This document shows, piece by piece, positions 55,840-63,723 of a stretch of 64,000 nucleotides of DNA. The translations under genes and the position numbers were made by a program. Positions within the stretch are counted from its first letter, which is position 1. Every line of letters starts with the position of its first letter. Source of the stretch: Phocaeicola coprophilus. Its GTDB lineage: Bacteria > Bacteroidota > Bacteroidia > Bacteroidales > Bacteroidaceae. Location: the NCBI GenBank assembly GCA_016900015.1, contig JACJJM010000011.1, positions 1 through 64,000 of the forward strand. Reading direction: 5' to 3'. The notes under the pieces are model-generated. The model was not told the origin of the DNA. It saw nothing but the letters and a program-made list of their open reading frames with translations, and did no database searches.

Positions 55840-57054
55840 ATGCAAAATACAGAAACAAGAATGAATCAATTATCAGACCGCCTAAACAGACTGTCGCCTT
55901 CGGAAACGCTGGCCATGTCACAAAAGAGTAATGAACTGAAAGCCCAAGGTGTGGATGTCATCAACCTCAGTGTGGGTGAACCGGACTTCAACACTCCCGA
56001 CCACATCAAAGAGGCTGCCAAGAAAGCCATCGACGAGAACTATTCCCGCTATTCGCCCGTAGCCGGTTATCCGGCGCTGCGCAATGCCATCGTGGCCAAA
56101 CTGAAGAATGAAAACGGACTTGACTACACAGCCAACCAAATCAGTTGCTCCAACGGCGCCAAACAATGTGTCTGCAACGTCATCATGAGCCTCGTGGGCG
56201 CAGGCGATGAAGTCATCGTCCCGGCCCCCTACTGGGTGAGCTACACGGAGATGGTGAAACTGGCCGACGGCATACCCGTCATCGTGCGTGCAGGCATCGA
56301 CCAGGACTTCAAAATCACTCCGGCGCAACTGGAGGCCGCCATCACCCCGAAGACGAAAGCCCTCATCCTCTGTTCTCCGTCAAACCCGACCGGCTCCGTC
56401 TACAGCAAAGAAGAACTGAAGGGACTGGCCGAAGTGTTGGCACGCCATCCGCAAGTGTATATCATCGCTGACGAGATCTATGAACACATCAACTACGTAG
56501 GCAAGCACGAAAGCATCGCACAATTCTCCGAAGTGCACGACCGCGTGGTCATCATCAACGGCGTGTCAAAGGCATACGCCATGACCGGCTGGCGCATCGG
56601 ATTCGCAGCCGGACCCGAATGGCTCATCAAAGCCTGCAACAAGTTGCAAGGACAATACACCTCCGGACCTTGCTCCGTGTCGCAAAAAGCAGCCGAAGCG
56701 GCCTACACCGGCCCGCAAGACGAGGTGGAGACCATGCGCCAGGCATTCGAACGCCGCCGCGACCTCATCGTGAAACTGGCCAAGGAAGTGCCGGGATTCG
56801 AAGTGAACGTGCCACAGGGAGCATTCTACTTGTTCCCCAAATGCGACGCCTACTTCGGCAAGTCGGCCGGAGACCGCAAAATCGAGAATGCGGCAGACCT
56901 CGCCATGTATCTGCTCGAAGTAGGCCACGTAGCCTGCGTGGGCGGCGGAGCCTTTGGCGCACCTGAGTGCATCCGCATGAGCTATGCCACTTCCGACGAA
57001 AACATCATCGAGGCCATGCGCCGCATCAAGGAAGCCTTGGCTGCCCTCAAATAA
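55840..57054 (+). CDS. Pyridoxal phosphate-dependent aminotransferase (aspartate type, class Ib)
   Basis: This fold-type I aminotransferase probably exchanges amino groups between aspartate and 2-oxoglutarate. The 404-aa protein has NLSVGEPDFNTP (about 42-53), Asn181 in SPSNPTG, Asp211 in IIADEIYE, the PLP lysine Lys244 in GVSKAYAMTGWRIG, and an Arg near the C-terminus. The start could be 55861, which gives MNQLSDRL and the more usual 397 aa. It is followed by a two-way terminator and converges with aspA, whose product also handles aspartate. Confidence 0.9.
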   Translation: MQNTETRMNQLSDRLNRLSPSETLAMSQKSNELKAQGVDVINLSVGEPDFNTPDHIKEAAKKAIDENYSRYSPVAGYPALRNAIVAKLKNENGLDYTANQISCSNGAKQCVCNVIMSLVGAGDEVIVPAPYWVSYTEMVKLADGIPVIVRAGIDQDFKITPAQLEAAITPKTKALILCSPSNPTGSVYSKEELKGLAEVLARHPQVYIIADEIYEHINYVGKHESIAQFSEVHDRVVIINGVSKAYAMTGWRIGFAAGPEWLIKACNKLQGQYTSGPCSVSQKAAEAAYTGPQDEVETMRQAFERRRDLIVKLAKEVPGFEVNVPQGAFYLFPKCDAYFGKSAGDRKIENAADLAMYLLEVGHVACVGGGAFGAPECIRMSYATSDENIIEAMRRIKEALAALK

Positions 57055-57085
57055 ACAGGATCTTACTTCCAGATAGAACAAAATG

Positions 57086-57125
57086 AAAGCCGCCTGTCCG
57101 AATCCTATCGGCAAGCGGCTTTTCC
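57086..57125. terminator. Bidirectional terminator between the aminotransferase and aspA
   Basis: AAAGCCGC (57086-57093) pairs with GCGGCTTT (57115-57122), followed by TTCC on the plus strand and preceded by A/T-rich ACAAAAT. It sits between two convergent genes, so it can serve both. Confidence 0.7.
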
Positions 57126-57150
57126 TTCTATATACTAATCCTACGAAAAC

Positions 57151-58578
57151 TTACTTGCGAGCGTGAATATCGAGCTTCACGGGACGTATCATGTTCTTCG
57201 GGTCGAGAATCGTATCGAGGTCTTCCTGTGTCAGGATACCTTCCTCGAGCACGAGGTCATAGACGCTGCGGCCTGTCTCCAGTGCCTTCTTGGCAATGTT
57301 GGTCGAGTGGTCATAACCGATGTAGGGATTCAGCGCAGTGACGATGCCGATGCTGTTGCGCACCTCAGCCTGGCAGTGTTCCGGATTGGCTGTAATGCCT
57401 TCCACACAGAGCGTACGTAGCGTGTCGAAAGCATTGCGCATCAGGTCAACAGACTCGAAACAGCACTGTGCCATGACAGGCTCCATCGCATTCAACTCCA
57501 TCTGGGAAGCCTCACCGGCCATCGTGACACAAAGCTCATTGCCTATCACCTTGAAAGCCACTTGGCTGACCACTTCGGGGATAACCGGATTGACCTTGCC
57601 CGGCATGATGGACGAACCCGGCTGGCGTGCCGGCAAGTTGATTTCACCCAAGCCGCAACGCGGGCCACTGGCCAGCAGGCGGAGGTCATTTGAAATCTTG
57701 CTCATCTTCACAGCCACGCGCTTCAAAGCCGACATGTAGCCGACCATGCACGAAGTGTCTGACGTGGCGCCGACCCAGTCTTTGGCCAATTTCACGTTCC
57801 AGCCTGTGAAGCGTCCCAGGGCCTCGACAGCCTTCTCTGCATAACCCGGTTCGGAACAGATGCCCGTACCGATGGCCGTCGCTCCCAGATTGACAGTCAG
57901 GAAGTCGGCTGCCGCCTCATCCAGGTGGGTCAACTCATCTTCGAGAATGCTGGCAAAGCCATAGAAAGTCTGTCCCAATGTCATGGGCACTGCGTCCTCC
58001 AGCTGCGTGCGGCCCATCTTGACGATGTTGGCGAACTCGTCACCCCGCTTGCGGAACTCCACAATCAGCTCCTTCAAATGAGGAATCAGGGCCAGATGGC
58101 TGGCATACAGCCCCATGTGGATGGCTGTCGGGTAGGCATCGTTGGTCGACTGCGAACGGTTGACATGGTCGTGAGGGGAGCAGTATTCGTATTCGCCCGG
58201 CTTACGTCCCATGTGCAACAGGGCCACATTGGCAATCACTTCATTCGCGTTCATGTTCGTGCTCGTGCCTGCACCGCCTTGAATCATGTCGACGGGGAAC
58301 TCCTCATGATACTTTCCCGCCAGGATGTCTTCACAAGCCGCCTTGATGCCTGCATACTGCTCGTCGGTGAGCAGGCCCAACTGATGGTTGGCGTCAGCGG
58401 CTGCCATCTTCGTATAAGCCAATCCGTTGATGAAGGCCGGATAGAACTCCAGCTTGAAACGGCTGATGGAGAAATTCTCAATGCCGCGCAAGGTCTGGAT
58501 GCCATAGAGTGTATCGGCCGGCAGTTCCCTGCGGCCCAGCAAATCGTGTTCTACACGTGTTTCGTTCTTTTTTTCCAT
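57151..58578 (-). CDS. aspA: Aspartate ammonia-lyase
   Basis: AspA reversibly converts aspartate to fumarate and ammonia, feeding fumarate to anaerobic respiration. The 475-aa protein has the superfamily signature GSSIMPGKVNP (321-331) with the catalytic Ser in the first residues, GGAGTSTNMNANEV (101-114) and MGRTQLEDAVPM. Fumarase is a related alternative, but the VIPEVVSQVAFKVIGN following the signature is aspartase-like. A minus-strand TATATTTG box lies 53 bp upstream. Confidence 0.94.
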   Translation of the reverse strand: MEKKNETRVEHDLLGRRELPADTLYGIQTLRGIENFSISRFKLEFYPAFINGLAYTKMAAADANHQLGLLTDEQYAGIKAACEDILAGKYHEEFPVDMIQGGAGTSTNMNANEVIANVALLHMGRKPGEYEYCSPHDHVNRSQSTNDAYPTAIHMGLYASHLALIPHLKELIVEFRKRGDEFANIVKMGRTQLEDAVPMTLGQTFYGFASILEDELTHLDEAAADFLTVNLGATAIGTGICSEPGYAEKAVEALGRFTGWNVKLAKDWVGATSDTSCMVGYMSALKRVAVKMSKISNDLRLLASGPRCGLGEINLPARQPGSSIMPGKVNPVIPEVVSQVAFKVIGNELCVTMAGEASQMELNAMEPVMAQCCFESVDLMRNAFDTLRTLCVEGITANPEHCQAEVRNSIGIVTALNPYIGYDHSTNIAKKALETGRSVYDLVLEEGILTQEDLDTILDPKNMIRPVKLDIHARK

Positions 58579-58630
58579 ATAGTAAGAATAGGTTTGATTG
58601 TTCTTCGTAGAGGTTCTGTCTAACGGTGGA

Positions 58631-58638
58631 CAAATATA
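58631..58638 (-). promoter_or_regulatory. -7 box upstream of aspA
   Basis: TATATTTG on the minus strand (58638 to 58631) matches TAnnTTTG, 53 bp before the aspA ATG. No clear -33 TTTG. Confidence 0.5.
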
Positions 58639-58801
58639 CAGCTTACATTTTGATAGAAAAAACTATTTCCACAAAAAGATTTGGGAAAATTCAAATATAA
58701 TCAAGAGCGAATATTCCGCCACATAGTTTCATTTCGTCAAAACTCCTCCATCCGGCACCTGGGAGGGAGACCTTTCCGGCATCCCCTGATTGCTTCCGGC
58801 A

Positions 58802-58836
58802 TTTGCCCGCTTTTTGTCGCATTTGTCTTAACTTTG
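58802..58836 (+). promoter_or_regulatory. Promoter of the SDR gene
   Basis: TAACTTTG at 58829-58836 matches TAnnTTTG. TTTG at 58802-58805 is 23 bp upstream, slightly far. The box lies downstream of the first possible start of the open frame (58681), supporting the internal ATG at 58870. Confidence 0.5.
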
Positions 58837-58869
58837 CCTACTGACAAGACCTTATACCTATATTTTCTC

Positions 58870-59628
58870 ATGAAACGAATCATCATCACTGGCGCCACGT
58901 CAGGCATCGGCCGCGAGACGGCCCTGCAATACATCAGCGACGGATGGACGGTGGGCGTCACCGGACGAAGGGCCGAACTGCTGAAGCGGCTCGAGGTGCT
59001 CGCTCCCGGACGTGTGTACACAAAAGTCATGGACATCTGCCGCGAGGACGCCGCCGACCGGCTGCGTGAACTCATCGGAGAAATGGGCGGCATGGACGTC
59101 TATCTGCATTGCGCGGGCATCGGTTTCCGGAATCCGTCGCTCGATGCGAAGACAGAACTGGACACAGCACGGACCAATACGGAAGGCTTCATCCGCATGG
59201 TGACAGCCGCATTCGACCATCTCAAGCGACAAGGCACAGGCGGGCACATCGCCGTCATCAGCTCCATCGCGGGCACTAAGGGACTGGGGGCAGCTCCGGC
59301 CTACTCCGCCACCAAACGTTTTCAGAACACGTACATCGACGCACTGGACCAACTGTCACGCGCACAGCGTCTGGGCATCACCTTCACGGACATCCGTCCG
59401 GGATTTGTCGACACCGACCTGCTGAAACAGGGACACTATCCCATGCTGATGAATCCGGCTGACGTCGCCCGCCGCATCTTCCACGCTGTCGGCAGCCGCA
59501 AGCGAGTAGCCGTCATCGACGGACGCTATCGCCTGCTGGTGGCCATCTGGAGGCTTATTCCCCGCCTGCTCTGGGAACGCATGCCCGTCGGCATCGACCG
59601 AAAAAAGGGAGCAAAAACACAGCCTTAA
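58870..59628 (+). CDS. SDR family NAD(P)-dependent oxidoreductase
   Basis: This 252-aa classical short-chain dehydrogenase has the dinucleotide motif GATSGIG (8-14), HCAGIG (80-85) as NAG-type motif, catalytic Ser131/132 and Tyr145-x3-Lys149 (YSATK). The frame is open from 58681, but the -7 box at 58829 and the start of the conserved strand MKRIIITG place the ATG at 58870. The substrate cannot be told. Confidence 0.92.
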   Translation: MKRIIITGATSGIGRETALQYISDGWTVGVTGRRAELLKRLEVLAPGRVYTKVMDICREDAADRLRELIGEMGGMDVYLHCAGIGFRNPSLDAKTELDTARTNTEGFIRMVTAAFDHLKRQGTGGHIAVISSIAGTKGLGAAPAYSATKRFQNTYIDALDQLSRAQRLGITFTDIRPGFVDTDLLKQGHYPMLMNPADVARRIFHAVGSRKRVAVIDGRYRLLVAIWRLIPRLLWERMPVGIDRKKGAKTQP

Positions 59629-59634
59629 GTCTGC

Positions 59635-59693
59635 CCGACCATACCCTCCTTTCCGCCCGACCACGGCCTCCTTTGCGTGGTCGGGCGGAAAGG
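59635..59693. repeat. GC-rich palindromic repeat, CCTCCTTTCCG family, copy 6 (cleanest)
   Basis: CCTTTCCGCCCGACCACG (59648-59665) and its exact complement (59676-59693) form an 18-bp perfect stem with a 10-nt loop. The first 32 bases (59635-59666) are identical to copy 5. The repeat is just downstream of the SDR stop and may also end its transcript. Confidence 0.88.
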
Positions 59694-59844
59694 AAGCCGT
59701 GCCCGGACGGAGTCTATACCCGGTTTTCCAGCCTCAAAAGAGCGAAAAATTTTCATTCTTCCTTGTAACAAACATCACACGTCTTACGTCTATCTGATAA
59801 AAAACAGCCCGGGGACACACCTCCGGACCTCCAAACAAACAGAC

Positions 59845-60324
59845 ATGAAAACATACATCCTGACCCTGCTGCTGCTCTGCGTGAGCTGCCTGTCGTCGGC
59901 ACAAAGCGACGACCTGTTTCGCGAATTCAAGAAAGAACCGTGCGCCGAGTATGTCATGATACCGTCCTACGTGATGGCCATCGGCAAGATGTTCATGAAC
60001 GACGACCCGGATGCACGCATGGCCAAGAAGGTGAAGACCATCCGTGTGCTCGACATGGAACGATGCCCGAAGGAAGTGCGCCGCCGCTTCGAACGGCGTG
60101 TGAACGCCCTGCGCCGGAAAGGCTACGAACCCATGATACGCGTGAACGAAGACGGAGAACAGGCGCACATCTACATACGCATCAAGGATGACCTCGTGCG
60201 CGAACTGCTCATCGCGTGCAGCGAGGCTGACGAATGCACGCTGGTGCAGATAAAAGGGAAATTCACCAAAGAAGACATGACGCAGCTCATCGACGACCAA
60301 CTGGCACAAAAAGATGGACGCTGA
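59845..60324 (+). CDS. DUF4252 domain protein (first copy)
   Basis: This 159-aa exported protein has a signal peptide (LLLLCVSCLSSAQ) and the DUF4252 pattern: CAEYVMIPSYVMAIGKM, the strand VKTIRVLDMERCP, a helix with RRFERRVNALRRKGYEPMIRVNEDGEQAHIYIRIKDD, then a strand ending in VQIKGKFTKEDMTQLI. No function is known. An open frame begins at 59677 but only the ATG at 59845 gives the signal peptide. Its stop overlaps the sigma-factor start by 11 bp, so it is the first gene of the cassette. Confidence 0.82.
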   Translation: MKTYILTLLLLCVSCLSSAQSDDLFREFKKEPCAEYVMIPSYVMAIGKMFMNDDPDARMAKKVKTIRVLDMERCPKEVRRRFERRVNALRRKGYEPMIRVNEDGEQAHIYIRIKDDLVRELLIACSEADECTLVQIKGKFTKEDMTQLIDDQLAQKDGR

Positions 60325-60826
60325 AGAATTCAAACGCCGCTTCCTGCCCTGCCACACGAAGCTCTACCGCACGGCCTACGCGCTGACGGGCAGCGCACAA
60401 GACGCGGAAGACATGGTGCAGGAAGCCTACATGCGCCTGTGGGACAAACGCGACGAGCTGGCACACATCGAGAGCGCGGAAGCCTACGCCGTGACACTCG
60501 TGAAGCACCTCTGCCTCGACCAGCTGCGCAGAAACAGCCGCCAGGCTGCGACATGCGCACCCGAAGACGTCACGCTCGCCGCGGAGAATTCGCCCGGAAT
60601 GCGGGCGGAAGCACACGACGAGGCAGACTGCCTGCGACAGCTCATCGGACGGCTGCCGGCCAACCAACGACAAGTGATGTGGCTGCGCGACATCGACGGA
60701 TGTTCCTACGACGAAATCGCAAAAGCAACAGGGCTGAGCGGCGTGAACATACGCGTGCTCCTCTCCCGTGCACGGAAAATGATACGAGAACAATATAAAA
60801 GAATCTGCGACTATGGACAATCCTGA
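60314..60826 (+). CDS. ECF-type RNA polymerase sigma factor
   Basis: This 170-aa sigma-70 family factor has region 2 (LYRTAYALTGSAQDAEDMVQEAYMRLWDKRDEL, about 14-46, with the DAEDMVQE core-binding helix) and region 4 (LPANQRQVMWLRDIDGCSYDEIAKATGLSGVNIRVLLSRARKMIREQY, about 116-163, a helix-turn-helix). Regions 1 and 3 are absent, as in ECF factors. It overlaps DUF4252 copy 1 (11 bp) and the putative anti-sigma gene (14 bp), so the four genes are coupled. Confidence 0.93.
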   Translation: MDAEEFKRRFLPCHTKLYRTAYALTGSAQDAEDMVQEAYMRLWDKRDELAHIESAEAYAVTLVKHLCLDQLRRNSRQAATCAPEDVTLAAENSPGMRAEAHDEADCLRQLIGRLPANQRQVMWLRDIDGCSYDEIAKATGLSGVNIRVLLSRARKMIREQYKRICDYGQS

Positions 60827-61343
60827 AATAGACCCCCTGCTGGCACGCTTCTACGAAGGCACAGCCACGGAAGCTGAAGAAAACATGCTGAAAGCATACT
60901 TTGCCCGCGAAGACGTCCCGCCACGGCTGCGGACTGACCAGGCATTTTTCCGGCAACTGGCCCGGACAGACATCCCCCTGCCCGAAGGTCTGGGCGACCG
61001 CCTCGAAACCCTCATCGACCGCCTCGACAGCAAGGAGACCCGGAAGAGACGGCACAGACGCCTGGTCCTGCGCCGGACGGTCGGCATCGCTGCCATGTTC
61101 TGCCTGCTGTGTTCCGCCACAGCGTGGTGGCTCTCACGCCCCTCGGCGCCTTCCGCCCTCACACCCCAAGACACCTGCGCCACGCCTGAAGAGGCATACC
61201 GGGAGACACAAAAGGCGCTCTCCGCCCTTGCCTACGGCCTGAACCGCGGCGTAGAAGGAATGAAGACCGTGGAACGAACTTCGGAAAAAGTGAATCAACA
61301 ACTCATGCAACAATTAAACCATATCAAAAACCTACCGCAATGA
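60813..61343 (+). CDS. Putative membrane anti-sigma factor
   Basis: This 176-aa protein has a cytosolic N-terminal helical part (about 1-85; ARFYEGTATEAEENMLKAYFA resembles the small zinc-less anti-sigma start), one membrane segment at about 88-107 (TVGIAAMFCLLCSATAWWL) preceded by Arg-rich RKRRHRR, and a periplasmic tail with coiled-coil potential. No canonical HxxxCxxC zinc motif is visible. Position directly after the sigma gene, overlap and topology suggest a single-pass anti-sigma factor; sequence alone does not prove it. It overlaps the next gene by 4 bp. Confidence 0.72.
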   Translation: MDNPEIDPLLARFYEGTATEAEENMLKAYFAREDVPPRLRTDQAFFRQLARTDIPLPEGLGDRLETLIDRLDSKETRKRRHRRLVLRRTVGIAAMFCLLCSATAWWLSRPSAPSALTPQDTCATPEEAYRETQKALSALAYGLNRGVEGMKTVERTSEKVNQQLMQQLNHIKNLPQ

Positions 61344-61798
61344 AACGCTTCTTACTCGGCATCCTGCTCTGCCTCTGCACAGCGACGTTTGCCCACGCCC
61401 AGACAACTGATTTCGACCGCTTCGTCGACATGGACGGCGTCACCTCGGTCTACGTCTCCAAAGCCATGTTCGACATGATGACCGACATGCAACCTGGAGG
61501 ACTTGACCTCAAAGGCATCATAAACAAACTGGAAAGCCTACAAGTGCTGAGCAGCGAAAAAAGCTCCGTCATCGAAAAGATGAAGAACACGGCCCGGCAT
61601 GCACTCACCCGCAGCAACGGCTACGAAACATTGGTGCGTATCCACGACAACGGCGAAGATACGGACATCTACCAAAAAAAGCACAGCGACAAGCTGAACG
61701 AATTTATCGTGGTGACGCAGGAAAAGAAAGAGTTCACAGTAATCCTCATCACCGGGAGACTGGACCGGGACGACCTCAAAGGCATGATTCACCAGTAA
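61340..61798 (+). CDS. DUF4252 domain protein (second copy)
   Basis: This 152-aa exported protein (signal peptide to HAQ, residue 21) is a paralogue of the protein at 59845. It shares GVTSVYVSKAMFDMM (matching CAEYVMIPSYVMAI), a SLQVLSSEKSS strand turn, SNGYETLVRIHDNGEDTDIYQ, and ends ILITGRLDRDDLKGMI. With the first copy it brackets the sigma/anti-sigma pair. Its stop codon abuts the stop of ispF on the other strand with no base between. Confidence 0.85.
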   Translation: MKRFLLGILLCLCTATFAHAQTTDFDRFVDMDGVTSVYVSKAMFDMMTDMQPGGLDLKGIINKLESLQVLSSEKSSVIEKMKNTARHALTRSNGYETLVRIHDNGEDTDIYQKKHSDKLNEFIVVTQEKKEFTVILITGRLDRDDLKGMIHQ

Positions 61799-62278
61799 TC
61801 AATCCTTTTCGATGAGCACCGTGGCGTAGGCCGCGATACCCTCCTCACGACCGGTGAAGCCCAGCTTCTCGGTCGTGGTGGCCTTGACGGACACACAGTC
61901 GGCATCGACGCCCATCACGCGGGCCATCGTCTCCTGCATCTCCGGAATGCGGGCCTTCAGTTTCGGGCGTTCGGCGCACACGGTAGCGTCGATGTTGCCC
62001 ACACGGTAGCCTTTCGTTGCAATGAGGGCAACGGTCTTGGCCAACAGGATTTTGCTGTCGATGTCCTTGAACTCTCCGGCCGTGTCGGGAAAATGGTAGC
62101 CGATGTCGCGCATGTTGGCCGCCCCCAACAGGGCATCGCAGACAGCATGTATCAATACGTCGGCGTCAGAGTGTCCCAACAGCCCCAACTCGTGTTCAAA
62201 ACGGATGCCGCCCAGCCACAGTTCACGGCCGGGGACAAGGGCATGCACGTCATATCCGAATCCTACTCTTATCTTCAT
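61799..62278 (-). CDS. ispF: 2-C-methyl-D-erythritol 2,4-cyclodiphosphate synthase
   Basis: IspF forms the cyclic diphosphate in the MEP isoprenoid pathway, which feeds uppS and menaquinone side chains. The 159-aa protein has the metal-binding GYDVHAL (Asp8, His10), LLGHSDADVLIHA (His42 region), and FPDTAGEFKDIDS. The frame opens at 62323, but MKIRVGFGYDVH at 62278 is the conserved start. It is the last of rex-FAH-ispF, 19 bp after the FAH stop. Confidence 0.96.
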   Translation of the reverse strand: MKIRVGFGYDVHALVPGRELWLGGIRFEHELGLLGHSDADVLIHAVCDALLGAANMRDIGYHFPDTAGEFKDIDSKILLAKTVALIATKGYRVGNIDATVCAERPKLKARIPEMQETMARVMGVDADCVSVKATTTEKLGFTGREEGIAAYATVLIEKD

Positions 62279-62297
62279 GATGTTTATTCCTTTATGG

Positions 62298-62915
62298 TCA
62301 GCGAATGTAAAAGTCAAGCACACGTTCCCCTTCCAGATAACCTTGCAGATGCTGCCCGATGCTCACCGGACCGACACCGACGGGCGTTCCGGTATAAATC
62401 AGGTCGCCCATCTTCAGCGTCATGAAACGGCTCACGTAAGCAATGACCTGGTCGACAGTAAAAAGCATATCGCACGTGCATCCACACTGCACGGTCTTTC
62501 CGTCAATATCCAAGTGGAAACGGACGTTCTGGATGTTTTGAAAATACTCCATCGGGACAAACGTGCCGATGGCAGCCGAGCCGTCAAAACCTTTGCTCAA
62601 CTCCCACGGAGCTCCCGCCGCACGGAAGCGGCGCTGCAAGTCGCGTGCCGTGAAGTCGATGCCCACAGTCACAGCGTCGTAATAACGATGGGCGAAACGC
62701 TCGGCGATATTCTTGCCCAGACGGCTCACGCGCACGACGAGTTCCGTCTCATAATGTATCTCTTGGGAAAAGTCCGGCAGAAAAAACGGCTTGCCGTCTC
62801 TGAGCAAAGCAGAGTCGGGTTTCAGGAAAATGACCGGCTCTTCAGGACGCGCCATGCCGGCATGAAGTTCCTCATTGTGCGCCGCATAGTTCATCCCCAC
62901 AGCTATTATTTTCAT
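62298..62915 (-). CDS. Fumarylacetoacetate hydrolase (FAH) family protein
   Basis: This 205-aa protein has the FAH-fold C-terminal core. Metal ligands are suggested by the Glu pair in HYETELVVRV (about 52-61) and the Asp in VGIDFTARDLQ, followed by KGFDGSAAIG and the C-terminal DLIYTGTPVGVGPVSIG. In this family members hydrolyse or decarboxylate diketo acids (for instance oxaloacetate decarboxylase/acylpyruvase). The reaction here is unknown. It is 17 bp downstream of rex. Confidence 0.88.
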   Translation of the reverse strand: MKIIAVGMNYAAHNEELHAGMARPEEPVIFLKPDSALLRDGKPFFLPDFSQEIHYETELVVRVSRLGKNIAERFAHRYYDAVTVGIDFTARDLQRRFRAAGAPWELSKGFDGSAAIGTFVPMEYFQNIQNVRFHLDIDGKTVQCGCTCDMLFTVDQVIAYVSRFMTLKMGDLIYTGTPVGVGPVSIGQHLQGYLEGERVLDFYIR

Positions 62916-62932
62916 GCTTGAATCCTCTTATT

Positions 62933-63586
62933 TTATTTAATCTGATTAAAGTTCAATCGATTGAACATGACCGCCAGGTGGGCATAGAGCGACGTGTTCT
63001 GCACGACGATATGCTCCGGCACGCGGATGCGGAAAGGCGTAAAGTTCCACACGGCGCGGATACCGCCGGCTATCATCTCGTCGGTCACCTGCTGGGCGAT
63101 GCTGATAGGCACCGTCAGAATGCCAATGTTCACTTGATACTCGCTCATCTTCTGCACGAAGTCCCGAGTGTGGAAGATTGGCACTCCGCCCACTTCTGTC
63201 CCCACCAAGTCCGGGTTGACGTCAAAGGCAGCCACGATTTCCAGTCCGAACTGGTGCAGACCCGAGTCACCCAGCAACGCCCGTCCCAGACTGCCCGCGC
63301 CGAAAAGGAAAGCCCTGTGCATATCGGTAAATCCCAAAAAAGCCTCCAATGCGGCAATCAGCCCGTCGATTTCATACCCCACGCGGGTACGGCCGGAAAC
63401 TTTCACATAAGAGAGGTCTTTGGCTATTTGCGAAGCATCGACATTGATGTCCTTTGAAATCTGAGTCGAAGAGACATAGTGCTCACCCTTTTCTCTCAAC
63501 AGCTTGATGGTGGAGAGATACCACGGCAGACGACGGAGCGTAGGCTCCGGCACTTTGTCGAAATCGCGTTGGAAAAGGGTCGTCAT
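62933..63586 (-). CDS. rex: Redox-sensing transcriptional repressor Rex
   Basis: Rex represses fermentation and respiration genes when NADH/NAD is low and releases DNA when NADH binds. The 217-aa protein has an N-terminal winged-helix domain (to about 80, ISKDINVDASQIAKDL, KVSGRTRVGYEI) and a Rossmann domain with GAGSLGRAL (96-104), AAFDVNP and VPI. A frame runs to 63709, but the start MTTLFQRDF at 63586 follows the -7 box at 63626, so I use it. It leads rex-FAH-ispF. Confidence 0.95.
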   Translation of the reverse strand: MTTLFQRDFDKVPEPTLRRLPWYLSTIKLLREKGEHYVSSTQISKDINVDASQIAKDLSYVKVSGRTRVGYEIDGLIAALEAFLGFTDMHRAFLFGAGSLGRALLGDSGLHQFGLEIVAAFDVNPDLVGTEVGGVPIFHTRDFVQKMSEYQVNIGILTVPISIAQQVTDEMIAGGIRAVWNFTPFRIRVPEHIVVQNTSLYAHLAVMFNRLNFNQIK

Positions 63587-63618
63587 AGCGTGTATTGGTT
63601 TGTATTCTTGGTTGGGTG

Positions 63619-63643
63619 CAAAATTACTGAAATATTTCCATAA
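63619..63643 (-). promoter_or_regulatory. rex promoter with Rex-like operator
   Basis: A -7 box TAATTTTG lies on the minus strand at 63626-63619. Overlapping its upstream edge at 63624-63643 is TTACTGAAATATTTCCATAA, an imperfect palindrome. Its core TGAAATATTTC equals the core of the Rex operator known from Gram-positive bacteria. This position would let Rex block its own promoter. Confidence 0.5.
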
Positions 63644-63694
63644 TCCACCGGCAGAAAAAAGGAAAAAACCACCATCCATCTGTCCGGAACACAC

Positions 63695-63702
63695 TATCTT
63701 TG
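63695..63702 (+). promoter_or_regulatory. -7 box upstream of the SUI1-type gene
   Basis: TATCTTTG matches TAnnTTTG, 21 bp before the ATG at 63724. No clear -33 TTTG. Confidence 0.45.
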
Positions 63703-63723
63703 CAGCCAAACTAAAACAGGATT

